Source: DASXAI01 sp963728985
Lineage (GTDB): Bacteria; Actinomycetota; Acidimicrobiia; Acidimicrobiales; Ilumatobacteraceae
Reading direction: 5' to 3'
Length of the DNA: 64,000 nucleotides
Assembly: GCA_963728985.1 (NCBI GenBank)
Contig: CAVSME010000011.1
Coordinates: 1 to 64,000, forward strand
A model generated the notes under the pieces. That model ran no database searches. It was given only the letters and a program-made list of their open reading frames with translations, and was not told the origin of the DNA. This document shows positions 1-7,056 of the stretch, one piece after another. A program made the position numbers and the translations under genes. Position 1 is the stretch's first letter; the number at the start of each line of letters is the position of its first letter.

Positions 1-319
1 ATGGCCAGCTCATGACCCACGACAGCGGTCGATCGCGGTCGCGGTCGACGGTCTCGCGACACCCGGCTCGGCCACGAGCGCTCGGCGTCTGCTTCGCGTT
101 CGCAACCGTCGCGCCGCGTCCGACAGCAGCGCGACGGTCGAGGGTTCCCGCGCGTGGCTGCTCCACCTCAGTGGTGGACGAAGCGGAGACGGAGCTGTCG
201 CCTCGGTGACTGCGGAGGACCGGACAGACGGCGATCGCGGGACCTGATGCGGCGCCTGGTCTCTGTCAACAGCGGCGACCTCATCGCCGCCTACGCGTGG
301 CCGAAGGTCCAGGGGGATC

Positions 320-600
320 ATGGACGCCAAGAAAGACGCCCTGTGGCGGATGCTCGACTCGCTCGCTCCCACGCGCGAGACCGTCAGCATCGGATGTGGC
401 GCATGACTGGCCTCGTCGAGAGCGAGATTCGCCGGGCGTTGGGAGAGGGCGCGACCCTGACGACACCGTCGAGAGGCGCCAGGTTCTCGGTCGCCCGGCT
501 CGACAGCGCGGGTATCGCCCTCCTCCTTGGCAAGAGGGAGGCCTGTGGTCAGCCCAGCGGCGGCCACCAGCGATTGTCACTCTGGGTGGCAGCGCAAAAC
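320..600 (+). pseudogene. Possible remnants of two overlapping small ORFs
   Basis: Bases 1-800 hold no convincing intact gene. The best coding-like signal is a 28-residue ORF (320-406, MDAKKDALWRMLDSLAPTRE...) preceded by a G-rich stretch. Its TGA overlaps by four bases (ATGA) the start of a second ORF at 403, which begins MTGLVESEIRRALGEGATL. About the first 45 residues of the second ORF have sensible composition. It then turns into arginine- and proline-rich sequence typical of an out-of-frame shadow, while another frame briefly looks coding near 560-600, as expected from a frameshift. I recognise no family. The reading frame nominally runs to 849, through the riboswitch, so it cannot be intact there. 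Confidence 0.25.
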
Positions 601-812
601 CCTCAGAGGCGACGCCCGGGCGAACAGACGTGCCAAACCGGGCTGCTCGAACGGCGTTGGAGACGCGCAATATGCGTGCCCCTCGACCGGCACCTTGGGG
701 ACGCGCCTGGCAGCCGCGAGCCGCGCGTTCTGGGACATGCGTTCTGGGACAGCTGGTCGAGGCCGACGTGCGACCCCGAGCCCACGGTCCGTTGTTACAC
801 TGTTTGTCGTTC

Positions 813-860
813 GGCGATGGAGCTCGCCATCAACCGCCCGCCCGGCTGATAGCTCCTACC
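813..860 (+). promoter_or_regulatory. Fluoride riboswitch (crcB motif RNA)
   Basis: The segment starts GGCGATGGAGCTCGCC, continues with an AAC-CGCC stretch and ends GGCTGATAGCTCCTACC. These match the conserved 5' GGcGAUGG..UUCGCC loop and the 3' GGCUGAUgaCuCCUAC strand of the crcB/fluoride aptamer. It lies about 30 nt upstream of a crcB gene, the usual target of this RNA. Its 3' CTCCTACC (853-860) is the exact complement of GGTAGGAG (884-891), which contains the ribosome-binding site, so the likely mechanism is translational gating. TACACT at 796-801 could be the promoter -10 element, but no good -35 is visible. Confidence 0.85.
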
Positions 861-891
861 TCTTGTGTCTGGTCTGGACGTTGGGTAGGAG

Positions 892-1449
892 GTGAGCGCA
901 GTTCTTCACGACGACAGCAGCCACCGGGTGGTGCCCATCGACCCGGACCTCGCTCCCTCCGATCCGGCCGCGCCTGCGCTCGAGCAGCGGCCCGCCCAGC
1001 ATCCCGCGCGGCGCTTCTCGAGTCGGGCGCAGCCCGCTGTGCTCGCCGCCATCGCCGCGGGCGGGGCGCTCGGCGCACCGGCGCGTTACGAGGTGGCCCA
1101 GCTGATCCACGTCGGCAAGGACGGCTTCCCGTGGGCGACGTTCTGGACGAATGTCTCGGGCAGCTTGGCTCTGGGGTTCATCCTGATCTTGGTGATCGAA
1201 CGGTTCCCGCCCACCCGCTACGTGCGGCCGTTCTTCGCTACCGGGTTCCTGGGTGCGTTCACCACGTTCTCCACGTTCGCGGTGGAGGTGGACCTGTTGA
1301 TCAAGGACGGCCACGCCGCGATCGGTGTCGCCTACGCGGCGGGGAGCTTGATCGCCGGCTTGGCGGCGGTGTGGGGAGGCATCCTGTTGGCCCGCCTGAT
1401 GCCGTTGCCGCAAGGGACGCGACAGCGGTCGAGAGAGAGGCTGTCATGA
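892..1449 (+). CDS. crcB: Fluoride ion channel CrcB/Fluc, first subunit
   Basis: CrcB/Fluc proteins are dimeric membrane channels that expel fluoride. This 185-residue protein has about 55 extra hydrophilic N-terminal residues before a four-helix CrcB core. Family features visible are GGALGAPARYE near residue 60, the WATFWTNVSGSLALGF motif and GFLGAFTTFSTFAVE. A fluoride riboswitch precedes it, and the next genes are DUF190 and a second crcB, so the channel may be a heterodimer. The start is uncertain: GTG 892 overlaps the AGGAGG at 887-892, and in-frame GTG codons at 928 and 931 would remove most of the N-terminal extension. The stop overlaps the next start (ATGA). Confidence 0.9.
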   Translation: MSAVLHDDSSHRVVPIDPDLAPSDPAAPALEQRPAQHPARRFSSRAQPAVLAAIAAGGALGAPARYEVAQLIHVGKDGFPWATFWTNVSGSLALGFILILVIERFPPTRYVRPFFATGFLGAFTTFSTFAVEVDLLIKDGHAAIGVAYAAGSLIAGLAAVWGGILLARLMPLPQGTRQRSRERLS

Positions 1450-1799
1450 AGCTCGAAGGTCACCAGAAGCGGCTCACCATCTTTATTGGCGAGTCCGATC
1501 GGCACGGTCATACGCCGCTGGCGACCGAGATCACACAGCGAGCCCATGCTGCGGGTATCGCCGGGGTGAGCGTGTTTCGTGGCGTGGAGGGCTACGGCGC
1601 CTCCAATCACATCCACACGACGCGGATCCTGTCGTTGTCGGACGACCTGCCGATGGCGGTGATCATGGTTGACTCCGAGCAGGCGATCGAGGCGTTCCTT
1701 CCTAGCCTCGACGAGCTGATCACGGAGGGGCTGGTGATCGTCGACGACGTCGAGGTGGTCAAGTATGTCGGCCGGCCAGCCAGGGGGGCGGGAACGTGA
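1446..1799 (+). CDS. DUF190 family protein
   Basis: This 117-residue protein begins MKLEGHQKRLTIFIGESDR and carries HTRILSLSDDLPMAVIMVDSEQAIEAFLP, a clear match to the DUF190 family of PII-like alpha/beta proteins that are regularly encoded with crcB. It overlaps both neighbours by four bases (ATGA with the first crcB, GTGA with the second), so the three are surely co-translated. The molecular role is not established. The resemblance to PII signal proteins and the constant pairing with fluoride channels suggest a soluble regulator or sensor, which is inference. Confidence 0.88.
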   Translation: MKLEGHQKRLTIFIGESDRHGHTPLATEITQRAHAAGIAGVSVFRGVEGYGASNHIHTTRILSLSDDLPMAVIMVDSEQAIEAFLPSLDELITEGLVIVDDVEVVKYVGRPARGAGT

Positions 1800-2173
1800 C
1801 ACTGACGATCTTCGTCGGGTTGTTGATCGCCGGGTCGGTGGGTGCGCCGGCCCGGTACCTGCTCGACGGGTTCGTGCAGGAGCGCACCGAGGGCGCGTTC
1901 CCTTGGGGCACCTTCGTCATCAATGTGAGCGGCTCGCTCCTGCTCGGTCTGATCACTGGCGCCGCGCTCTACCACGCGTTCCCGTCGACGCCGAAGATCT
2001 GGCTGGGTACCGGGTTCTGCGGCGCCTACACCACGTTCTCGACGTTCACGTTTGAGACGATCCGGCTCCTCGAGGAGGGCGCGGTGGCCGACGCGTTCTT
2101 CAACGCCATCGCCAGTTTCCTCACCGCCACCGGGGCGGCGGCCGCCGGCCTTGCACTGGCGGCCGCGCTGTGA
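1796..2173 (+). CDS. crcB: Fluoride ion channel CrcB/Fluc, second subunit
   Basis: A 125-residue protein of normal CrcB length with four hydrophobic helices. Family signatures include GSVGAPARYLLDG near residue 14, FPWGTFVINVSGSLLLG and GFCGAYTTFSTFTFET. It differs from the first copy in lacking the long N-terminal extension. Two different crcB genes in one operon usually indicate a heterodimeric fluoride channel with antiparallel subunits (established for the family; inferred here). The GTG start overlaps the DUF190 stop, and its own stop overlaps the next small gene. Confidence 0.9.
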   Translation: MTLTIFVGLLIAGSVGAPARYLLDGFVQERTEGAFPWGTFVINVSGSLLLGLITGAALYHAFPSTPKIWLGTGFCGAYTTFSTFTFETIRLLEEGAVADAFFNAIASFLTATGAAAAGLALAAAL

Positions 2174-2379
2174 CCGATCCGCGGCCGCTGCCCGGGCGGC
2201 GGCCCGTGACCGCCAAGACTCTGCTTGGCGTCGCCGCGTGGGGCGTAATCACCGGAACGCTCGCCTACGTGATCGGGCGCGGCACGGTCCCCGGCATGGT
2301 CGCGGTCTTCGTGGTGATCGGCGTCGGCCAGCGGGTGTGGGCTCGCTGGTACCGAAAACGGCACAACATCCCGATGTAG
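2170..2379 (+). CDS. Small two-helix membrane protein of the crcB operon
   Basis: This 69-residue protein starts at a GTG overlapping the crcB stop. After a basic N-terminus it has two hydrophobic segments, roughly residues 18-37 and 41-58, and ends in a basic tail (WARWYRKRHNIPM). I do not recognise a family. Its tight coupling to crcB implies co-expression under the fluoride riboswitch. A channel-accessory role is possible but only a guess. Confidence 0.6.
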   Translation: MTDPRPLPGRRPVTAKTLLGVAAWGVITGTLAYVIGRGTVPGMVAVFVVIGVGQRVWARWYRKRHNIPM

Positions 2380-2671
2380 GCAGCGGTAGAGACCGACCCC
2401 GGAGACCCCGCCGCCCGATTGGCCGAGGGGTCATCGGGCGGGCCGATGAACTGGCGAGCCGACCCTTGTCAGCGATCGAGCGGGCCGCCGCTGAGCTGGC
2501 GGGAGCCGAGTCGAGGTGAATAGCCGCGCCCGTCGACGAGCGGTCCGCCGCGCCGAACGGGAGCCGACCATGGCTCACAAGCAGGTGGTGGCGATGATCC
2601 CGTCGGGCGATCGAGGTCGGCCGCTGGGATTGGGATGTCTACGAGCGTGCCGACAGCGTGGTCGCGATCGT
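2380..2671. other. Stretch with coding-like scraps, no intact gene
   Basis: Two short plus-strand stretches look like protein fragments. One is VIGRADELASRPLSAIERAAAELAG ending at 2519. The other starts with MAHKQVVAMIP at 2570 and, after an apparent frame change, continues as VGRWDWDVYERADSVV. Neither is long enough to name. They lie just outside the pilin-like fragment and fit a picture of genes broken by insertion and decay. Confidence 0.25.
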
Positions 2672-3022
2672 TCACGCCAGCCCCGACAGGATCGCCGAGC
2701 CCATGCCGCCCAGCAGCCACTTCCGGCCGGCCGACGACGCCGAGTAGTAGTTCGACCCGAAGTGGCCGACCCCGATGGCGATCGCCCCGATCAGCAACCC
2801 CGCCAGCGCCGCCGCCAGCCCGCCCCACTTCAGCCAGCCCAGCACCGTCGTCACCAACTCGGCGCCCGGCATCGACCCGTCCGCCGGCGGGTTCGGGACC
2901 TGCGCCCACGCCGCCGACCCGGGTACCAGCAGCGACCCGTGCGAGGCGTGGACCGACGAGGTGCACGCCGCCGCCACGATCGCACTGATGGCAGAGAACT
3001 CGTGGTTCCGACGGACGAACAT
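2672..3022 (-). CDS. T4SS pilin-like membrane protein (DUF6112-like), probably orphaned
   Basis: The best start gives 116 residues with a signal-peptide-like N-terminus followed by PNPPADGSMPGAELVTTVLG. A hydrophobic helix (WGGLAAALAGLLIGAIAIGVG) comes next, then the motif HFGSNYYSASSAGRKWLLGG and a second short hydrophobic end. The GxHxxNYxxASxGK pattern after the first helix is characteristic of the small DUF6112/VirB2-like proteins of actinobacterial conjugative elements. It ends early after the second helix and no other transfer genes are adjacent, so it is probably a relic of an integrated conjugative element. The start could lie upstream, as the frame is open to 3295. Confidence 0.5.
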   Translation of the reverse strand: MFVRRNHEFSAISAIVAAACTSSVHASHGSLLVPGSAAWAQVPNPPADGSMPGAELVTTVLGWLKWGGLAAALAGLLIGAIAIGVGHFGSNYYSASSAGRKWLLGGMGSAILSGLA

Positions 3023-3396
3023 CCCGGCAAACCACACGAGTACCTGGCGTACCCCGGCAGCCTCACCAAGTTCCGAGAGCGCATGTTGGACAAGCAGTTG
3101 GCTACGAGAACCGGGGTACTCGGAGCGCGATGTCAGGCCGTCTGGACCGCCCTCCCGTTCCCCGTCAAGAGCAGCGCGTCTCTGTCGCCGAGCGGTGCTC
3201 GCCGCATCGTCAGACGATCCGCAGATGCCGACGTCGTGCGGGTCAGGCCCCGACGGGGTGTCGAATACGATGCCCAGGTAGCCCTGTTCGTCCATGGCGT
3301 CGGGAGCGCGTATCTGAACCGCGTTGGGCGGCCTCTTCCTCAGGAGACATCGAGACGTCAGGCGAGCACTCTTCTGGCCGACGCAAAGGAGACATC
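3023..3396. other. Gap without a recognisable gene
   Basis: Between the pilin-like fragment and the C39-like protease no frame gives a convincing protein. The open frames are arginine- and proline-rich shadows. The end of the gap carries the protease ribosome-binding site, AAAGGAGA at about 3386-3393. Confidence 0.5.
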
Positions 3397-4572
3397 ATGC
3401 CTGCTCTGGAGGAAGAGGAAGCCGCTCGCGTTGCTGGCATCGAAATCAACGCCCATGCGGCGGCCGGAACCCTCCCGATCGACGAGCTCGTTGGTGCCGC
3501 CGTCAGCAAGGAGCCGACGCCGATCCACGACATCAACGGCGAGGTCCTCTTCTATCGGATACCTCTGGTTCGGGGGCGGCGCCAGGTGGCCGTGGCGGAC
3601 ATCGCCGCGCACGACGTCCTGGGCGATCCGTTGCTGGCCGTGTCGGCGGGGCTGTCGTGGCGACCCGATGCCATCATCGGCGAGGCCCGTGAGCAGGCAA
3701 GACGGCAGGATCTCGGCGTCGAGCGGGCCGACGAGGTCCGGTTCGTCGCCTACAGCTACCCGAAGGTCGCCGTCCAGTTCCTCGTCGACGGTCAAGAGTT
3801 GGCCCTGCTCGAGTGGATGACCTGGCAGCAAGTACCTCCTCGCGACGACAGGGATCGCGATAGGCGGCCGCTCGAGCCGGCCAACTTCGAGCGCTGGAGC
3901 GTCATTGACGAGATGCCGGAAGAGATTCGCGAGCAGAGAAGTCGACAGTTCAGGGAGCGACTGGACGCCCTCTTCGCGCTGAACGTCGACCTCGATCCGC
4001 TTACGATCTATCCGGATCGGTGGCGGCCATACTTCGTCATCAGCCTCGTTGACGTCCGTGAGCTCGCGTACTCGCCTCGAACCGGTGACCACGCCATCTG
4101 CTACGAGCTTCGGGGCCAAGAGACCAACGTGTGGTGCGTTGGAGCCAGCACCCAGATGCTGCTCGACTTCTACCGGTACGAGTACACCCAGAGCCGTCTA
4201 GCGCAGGAGCTCGGCCTCGGCACCCTCGCGAACCCCAACGGGCTGCCATACAGCCAAGTCGCCAAGGTCGTCACCGCGATCGAGACGCTCACCACGAAGG
4301 GCCTCGATGCAACGATGATCACCGGGCCGGGCTTCGACGACTTCCGGCTGGAGATCCAGCACAATCGGCCTCTCATCAGCTTCGTGCCTGGACACTCGCG
4401 CACCGTCGCCGGCTACCGTGAAGCGCTGATCGCGCCGATCTACGTGCAGCCATATCGCGGGCTGCTGGTCTACGATCCCTGGCCGCCGGGCGTCGGAGTC
4501 GTCACCCGGTGGGAGAACTTCGCCACGCAGATTTACCAGTTCGCGTACAGCGCCCACGTCCGAAAGGTATGA
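3397..4572 (+). CDS. C39-like (papain-fold) cysteine protease with N-terminal prodomain-like region
   Basis: The start follows a strong AAAGGAGA and gives 391 residues. Residues about 240-390 form a papain-like domain of the Peptidase_C39_2 type. Cys247 in NVWCVGAS starts a helix, His333 sits in PGHSRTVAGYR, and Asp360 in LLVYDPWPP completes the triad. Residues about 25-150 form a separate domain with DINGEVLFYRIPLVRGRRQVAV, which resembles the small protein encoded next (4586-5023). There is no signal peptide. Composition is less extreme than in the core genes, suggesting transfer. Substrate is unknown. A role as a peptidase toxin or processing enzyme is inference. Confidence 0.65.
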   Translation: MPALEEEEAARVAGIEINAHAAAGTLPIDELVGAAVSKEPTPIHDINGEVLFYRIPLVRGRRQVAVADIAAHDVLGDPLLAVSAGLSWRPDAIIGEAREQARRQDLGVERADEVRFVAYSYPKVAVQFLVDGQELALLEWMTWQQVPPRDDRDRDRRPLEPANFERWSVIDEMPEEIREQRSRQFRERLDALFALNVDLDPLTIYPDRWRPYFVISLVDVRELAYSPRTGDHAICYELRGQETNVWCVGASTQMLLDFYRYEYTQSRLAQELGLGTLANPNGLPYSQVAKVVTAIETLTTKGLDATMITGPGFDDFRLEIQHNRPLISFVPGHSRTVAGYREALIAPIYVQPYRGLLVYDPWPPGVGVVTRWENFATQIYQFAYSAHVRKV

Positions 4573-4585
4573 ACCCCTGGAAGAC

Positions 4586-5023
4586 GTGAGCGCCATTCGG
4601 GCCCGAGCCGCGGCCTACGTCGATGCCGCCGCCGACCTCGGCGAGCCGATCGAAGTTCGCGATCAGCATGGTGACATCCGCTCCTGGTTCGTGCCGATGA
4701 TCGACGGAGACCGGATTGCAGGATTCGTCGAGCTCGAGGTCGACCTACGGCACCGCCGAACCTCGATGTTTGGCGGCTCTGGATCAACGCGATCCCTGCC
4801 CGTAGCAAGCTCGTGGATCGACCCGGAGGCCGTCCTGGAACGAGCTCGCCCGCAGCTCGCGCCGGGCGATGTCCCCGGAGAGCCGTACCTGTCGTTCGAC
4901 CGGCTTCCCGACCGGGTCGCCTGGGCCGTGCCGGTGTCCCGATCGGCTCGGACCTACACCGTCTACGTGGCCGGGGATGCGGCCTGGGTGGGAACCGGAT
5001 CCGCCGGACTTGAAGACCGCTGA
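4586..5023 (+). CDS. Small protein resembling the N-terminal domain of the adjacent protease
   Basis: This 145-residue protein starts at GTG 14 bases after the protease stop, with GGAAG as a ribosome-binding site. Its first half (GEPIEVRDQHGDIRSWFVPMI, then DGDRIAGFVELEVDL) has the same pattern as residues about 38-75 of the protease (EPTPIHDINGEVLFYRIPLV). A second part is rich in beta-strand-like sequence (YLSFDRLPDRVAWAVPV). It has no signal peptide or membrane segment. By analogy with streptopain and its prodomain-like inhibitor Spi it could be a dedicated inhibitor. That is inference from order and resemblance only. Confidence 0.5.
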   Translation: MSAIRARAAAYVDAAADLGEPIEVRDQHGDIRSWFVPMIDGDRIAGFVELEVDLRHRRTSMFGGSGSTRSLPVASSWIDPEAVLERARPQLAPGDVPGEPYLSFDRLPDRVAWAVPVSRSARTYTVYVAGDAAWVGTGSAGLEDR

Positions 5024-5252
5024 GGCAGGGTCATCCGGCCCGCCGGTGGCGCCGAGAATCGGGTATCAGAGCTTGGTCAGCGACACTCTCTCTGGGGGAC
5101 CGAGTCATACAGGAGTCGACTCGCTCCAGGGGAGGCCTGCCTGGTCCGAGCCGCCGGCCGTTCGAACCACCACCCGAGCATCGACGAACACACGCTCGTC
5201 ACTGTAGAGCGACGCAGTCCAAGGAATGACTCACAGGAGGAACCAGCTGGCC

Positions 5253-6110
5253 ATGACCGAACATGCAACTCCCAACGCGGCCCGGATTCGTGTTTTCCCG
5301 CCGCCACCCGACCACTTCGATGCCTCGATGGCTTCCACGAGGGAGCTCAAACGACACGGTATTCCGCAGCGTCCGGACCCGCACAAGGAACCTGCCATGG
5401 CGGCATTCTGGGACGAACGTGTGAGCCGCTACCGGAACTATCAGCATCTCGAGGCGAAGTTCATTGCCCGGGAGGACATCGATGCAGATGTATCGGCTGC
5501 GCCTGCGCCACCCGGAGCCATCCAGACTTGCGGCTATGAGTTGTCAAGCAGATTCTCGATCGCGATGTTTTCTGGAACGTGGACCGTGCCCAACCTCAAC
5601 CACAGCCTGACTCCGGCGCCCCCAAACCACTTCCGCACCTTCTTCGGATTGGGCTTTCTGGATCTGCATGTGGAAATGGCCGTGAGCGCCACGCAAGCGA
5701 TCACCACCCTAGTCCGAGTTCATACCGGTGACGTGCTCGACCTGCCGGTCCACCCGGGCGACGCCATTAGCGCTACGCTGTGCCTACAAGACAACCAAGC
5801 AGGCACAGCCTTCTATCTCGTAGCGAACGAGACGACCCGTCAAACGGTCAACTTCAGCGTCGATACGGGACTCTCTCCGGCGGTTCGGATCAATGCCGGC
5901 ATCGGTCGAGGCAACGCCGACTTCCCGCTGGAGCCACTGGCCCGCTTCGGCCTCGTGTACTTCGACGAATTGGTCGCGTTTTCCACCGGTGGCACCCAAC
6001 TACTGACGAATGGCATCGCTACGCCCATGGTTGAGACTAATGGAACCATTGTGGCCGACATCGTCAAGCTGAACGACTTTGCCTTCAAGGTCGTGCACCG
6101 GGGCGGGTGA
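5253..6110 (+). CDS. Peptidase G1 (eqolisin)-fold-like protein, catalytic residues not evident
   Basis: The 285-residue product begins after AGGAGG at about 5234. The N-terminus contains ASTRELKRHGIPQRPDPH, a motif also found ahead of bacterial G1-like domains. The core has FSGTWTVPN, then FFGLGFLDLHVEMAVS, VHPGDAISATLCLQ and FYLVANETTRQTVNFSVD, which follow the order of beta strands in glutamic peptidases (W.VP, then GD.I..T, then N.TT). The glutamine and the W-Y-E-W segment expected of active eqolisins are not seen, so this may be a binding or lectin-like descendant. Codon use is less GC-rich than in the flanks. Function unknown. An alternative start is ATG 5226. Confidence 0.45.
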   Translation: MTEHATPNAARIRVFPPPPDHFDASMASTRELKRHGIPQRPDPHKEPAMAAFWDERVSRYRNYQHLEAKFIAREDIDADVSAAPAPPGAIQTCGYELSSRFSIAMFSGTWTVPNLNHSLTPAPPNHFRTFFGLGFLDLHVEMAVSATQAITTLVRVHTGDVLDLPVHPGDAISATLCLQDNQAGTAFYLVANETTRQTVNFSVDTGLSPAVRINAGIGRGNADFPLEPLARFGLVYFDELVAFSTGGTQLLTNGIATPMVETNGTIVADIVKLNDFAFKVVHRGG

Positions 6111-6149
6111 GGCAGGAAGCCGGGTTGGAAGGCTTTCTGAGGAGGTCGA

Positions 6150-6779
6150 TTGGTGGATTTGTTCAACCACCCGGTCCATTACGGACTGAACGACGTCATG
6201 ATTCCGCTCAGAGGTGTTGGTCCGTCAATCGTACCGAACCTCCCGACCACTCCTCTCGGGTTGGTCGGGCACTCCTGGGGCGCCAAGGCGGCGGCTGCTG
6301 TGGGCAGTCGAGGCGTCGTCGAGGCGCAGGCCATTGCTTCTGTCGCCGGAACCTGGGACAACCCCAGCGATGGCTTGATCAAGGCCAATCTTCCATCACT
6401 CATGATCGCCGGAACCGATGACCAGGAGGGTGCTGCCCTCAATGGACTGTGGAGCCAACTGCATCCTCCCAAGCATCAAGCCATGTTGAAGGACGTCGAT
6501 CACTGGGGGTGGTTCGGCTTCGACGGCCAGATCTACCCGTGTGGACCCCACTCCACATATTCGGCGTGCGTCAGCGGTTATAAAGCGGCGAGAGAATTGC
6601 TGGTCGGCTTCATGACGAAATATCTGGCGGGATGGTGGTATTTCCCACCACACCTGCTCGGTCACGGGTACAACGCGGCAACATCATGCGCTCTGCAGGT
6701 TCGCTGGGAGGATCCGCTCGTAGAGACCTCCGAGAAGAAGGTCATCCTCGGTGACTGGACGGGTCATGTGACGTGGTGA
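6150..6779 (+). CDS. Alpha/beta hydrolase lacking the N-terminal half of the fold
   Basis: The 209-residue frame starts at GTG behind a good AGGAGG. It contains the nucleophile elbow GHSWG (Ser42), the acidic-residue segment MIAGTDD (Asp90/91) and His118 in DVDHWGWFG, so the catalytic triad is present. The nucleophile lies only 42 residues from the start, whereas complete hydrolases of the dienelactone-hydrolase or polyester-hydrolase type have about 100 residues before it, including the oxyanion-hole strand. The gene is therefore probably a 5'-truncated relic that acquired a new start. It lies 39 bases downstream of the G1-like gene and ends at a hairpin. Confidence 0.55.
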   Translation: MVDLFNHPVHYGLNDVMIPLRGVGPSIVPNLPTTPLGLVGHSWGAKAAAAVGSRGVVEAQAIASVAGTWDNPSDGLIKANLPSLMIAGTDDQEGAALNGLWSQLHPPKHQAMLKDVDHWGWFGFDGQIYPCGPHSTYSACVSGYKAARELLVGFMTKYLAGWWYFPPHLLGHGYNAATSCALQVRWEDPLVETSEKKVILGDWTGHVTW

Positions 6780-6793
6780 CTTGATTGTGATGT

Positions 6794-6814
6794 CCGCCGC
6801 AACTCATGCGGCGG
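6794..6814 (+). terminator. Hairpin downstream of the truncated hydrolase
   Basis: A perfect 8-bp stem, CCGCCGCA/TGCGGCGG with loop ACTCA, starts 14 bases after the hydrolase stop. There is no T-tract, which is common for high-GC actinobacterial terminators. It also lies at the broken end of the nitrilase-like scrap on the other strand. Confidence 0.45.
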
Positions 6815-6940
6815 GCCCCGCTGGCTGGCAGCCGCCTTCACCATGTGGCGGTGGTGCTCGATGTTGCGCATGATCTCCGGGCGCGTCGAGATGCCCCAGA
6901 CGGTTGGCACGAGGCCGACGGCGTTGTACGGCTCGATCAT
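6815..6940 (-). pseudogene. N-terminal scrap of a carbon-nitrogen hydrolase (nitrilase family)
   Basis: Read on the minus strand from ATG 6940, preceded by GGGGGGACC, the sequence encodes MIEPYNAVGLVPTVWGI, then STRPEIMRNIEHHRHMVKAAA. This matches the conserved opening of an actinobacterial carbon-nitrogen hydrolase group (a short beta strand, then a [GV]xx[RT]x[ED]I..N[IL]E.I helix). Similarity stops after about 40 residues and the frame ends near 6764. Everything after the first helix is missing, including the Glu-Lys-Cys triad, so this is a truncated remnant. The break coincides with the hairpin at 6794-6814. Confidence 0.45.
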
Positions 6941-7056
6941 GGTCCCCCCGTGGATCGTGGCGAGACAAGGGGTGGTCGCGATTGTCGCAGCCTGGTCACG
7001 GTGACCGCCGCCACCGGGGCGGCATCGCCCCGGCCACGTCCGGATCGAGGACACCG

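Noticed and set aside
154..849. Long plus-strand ORF across the start of the window
   Set aside because: It runs through the fluoride riboswitch, and most of its length has the Arg/Pro/Ser-rich composition of a shadow frame.
297..1799. 500-residue plus-strand ORF ending with the DUF190 protein
   Set aside because: Only the last 117 codons (from ATG 1446) are coding. The earlier part is out of frame with crcB and crosses the riboswitch.
5226..5252. ATG 5226 as start of the G1-like gene
   Set aside because: It overlaps the AGGAGG that precedes ATG 5253 and has AAGGA directly abutting it. The downstream ATG is better placed.
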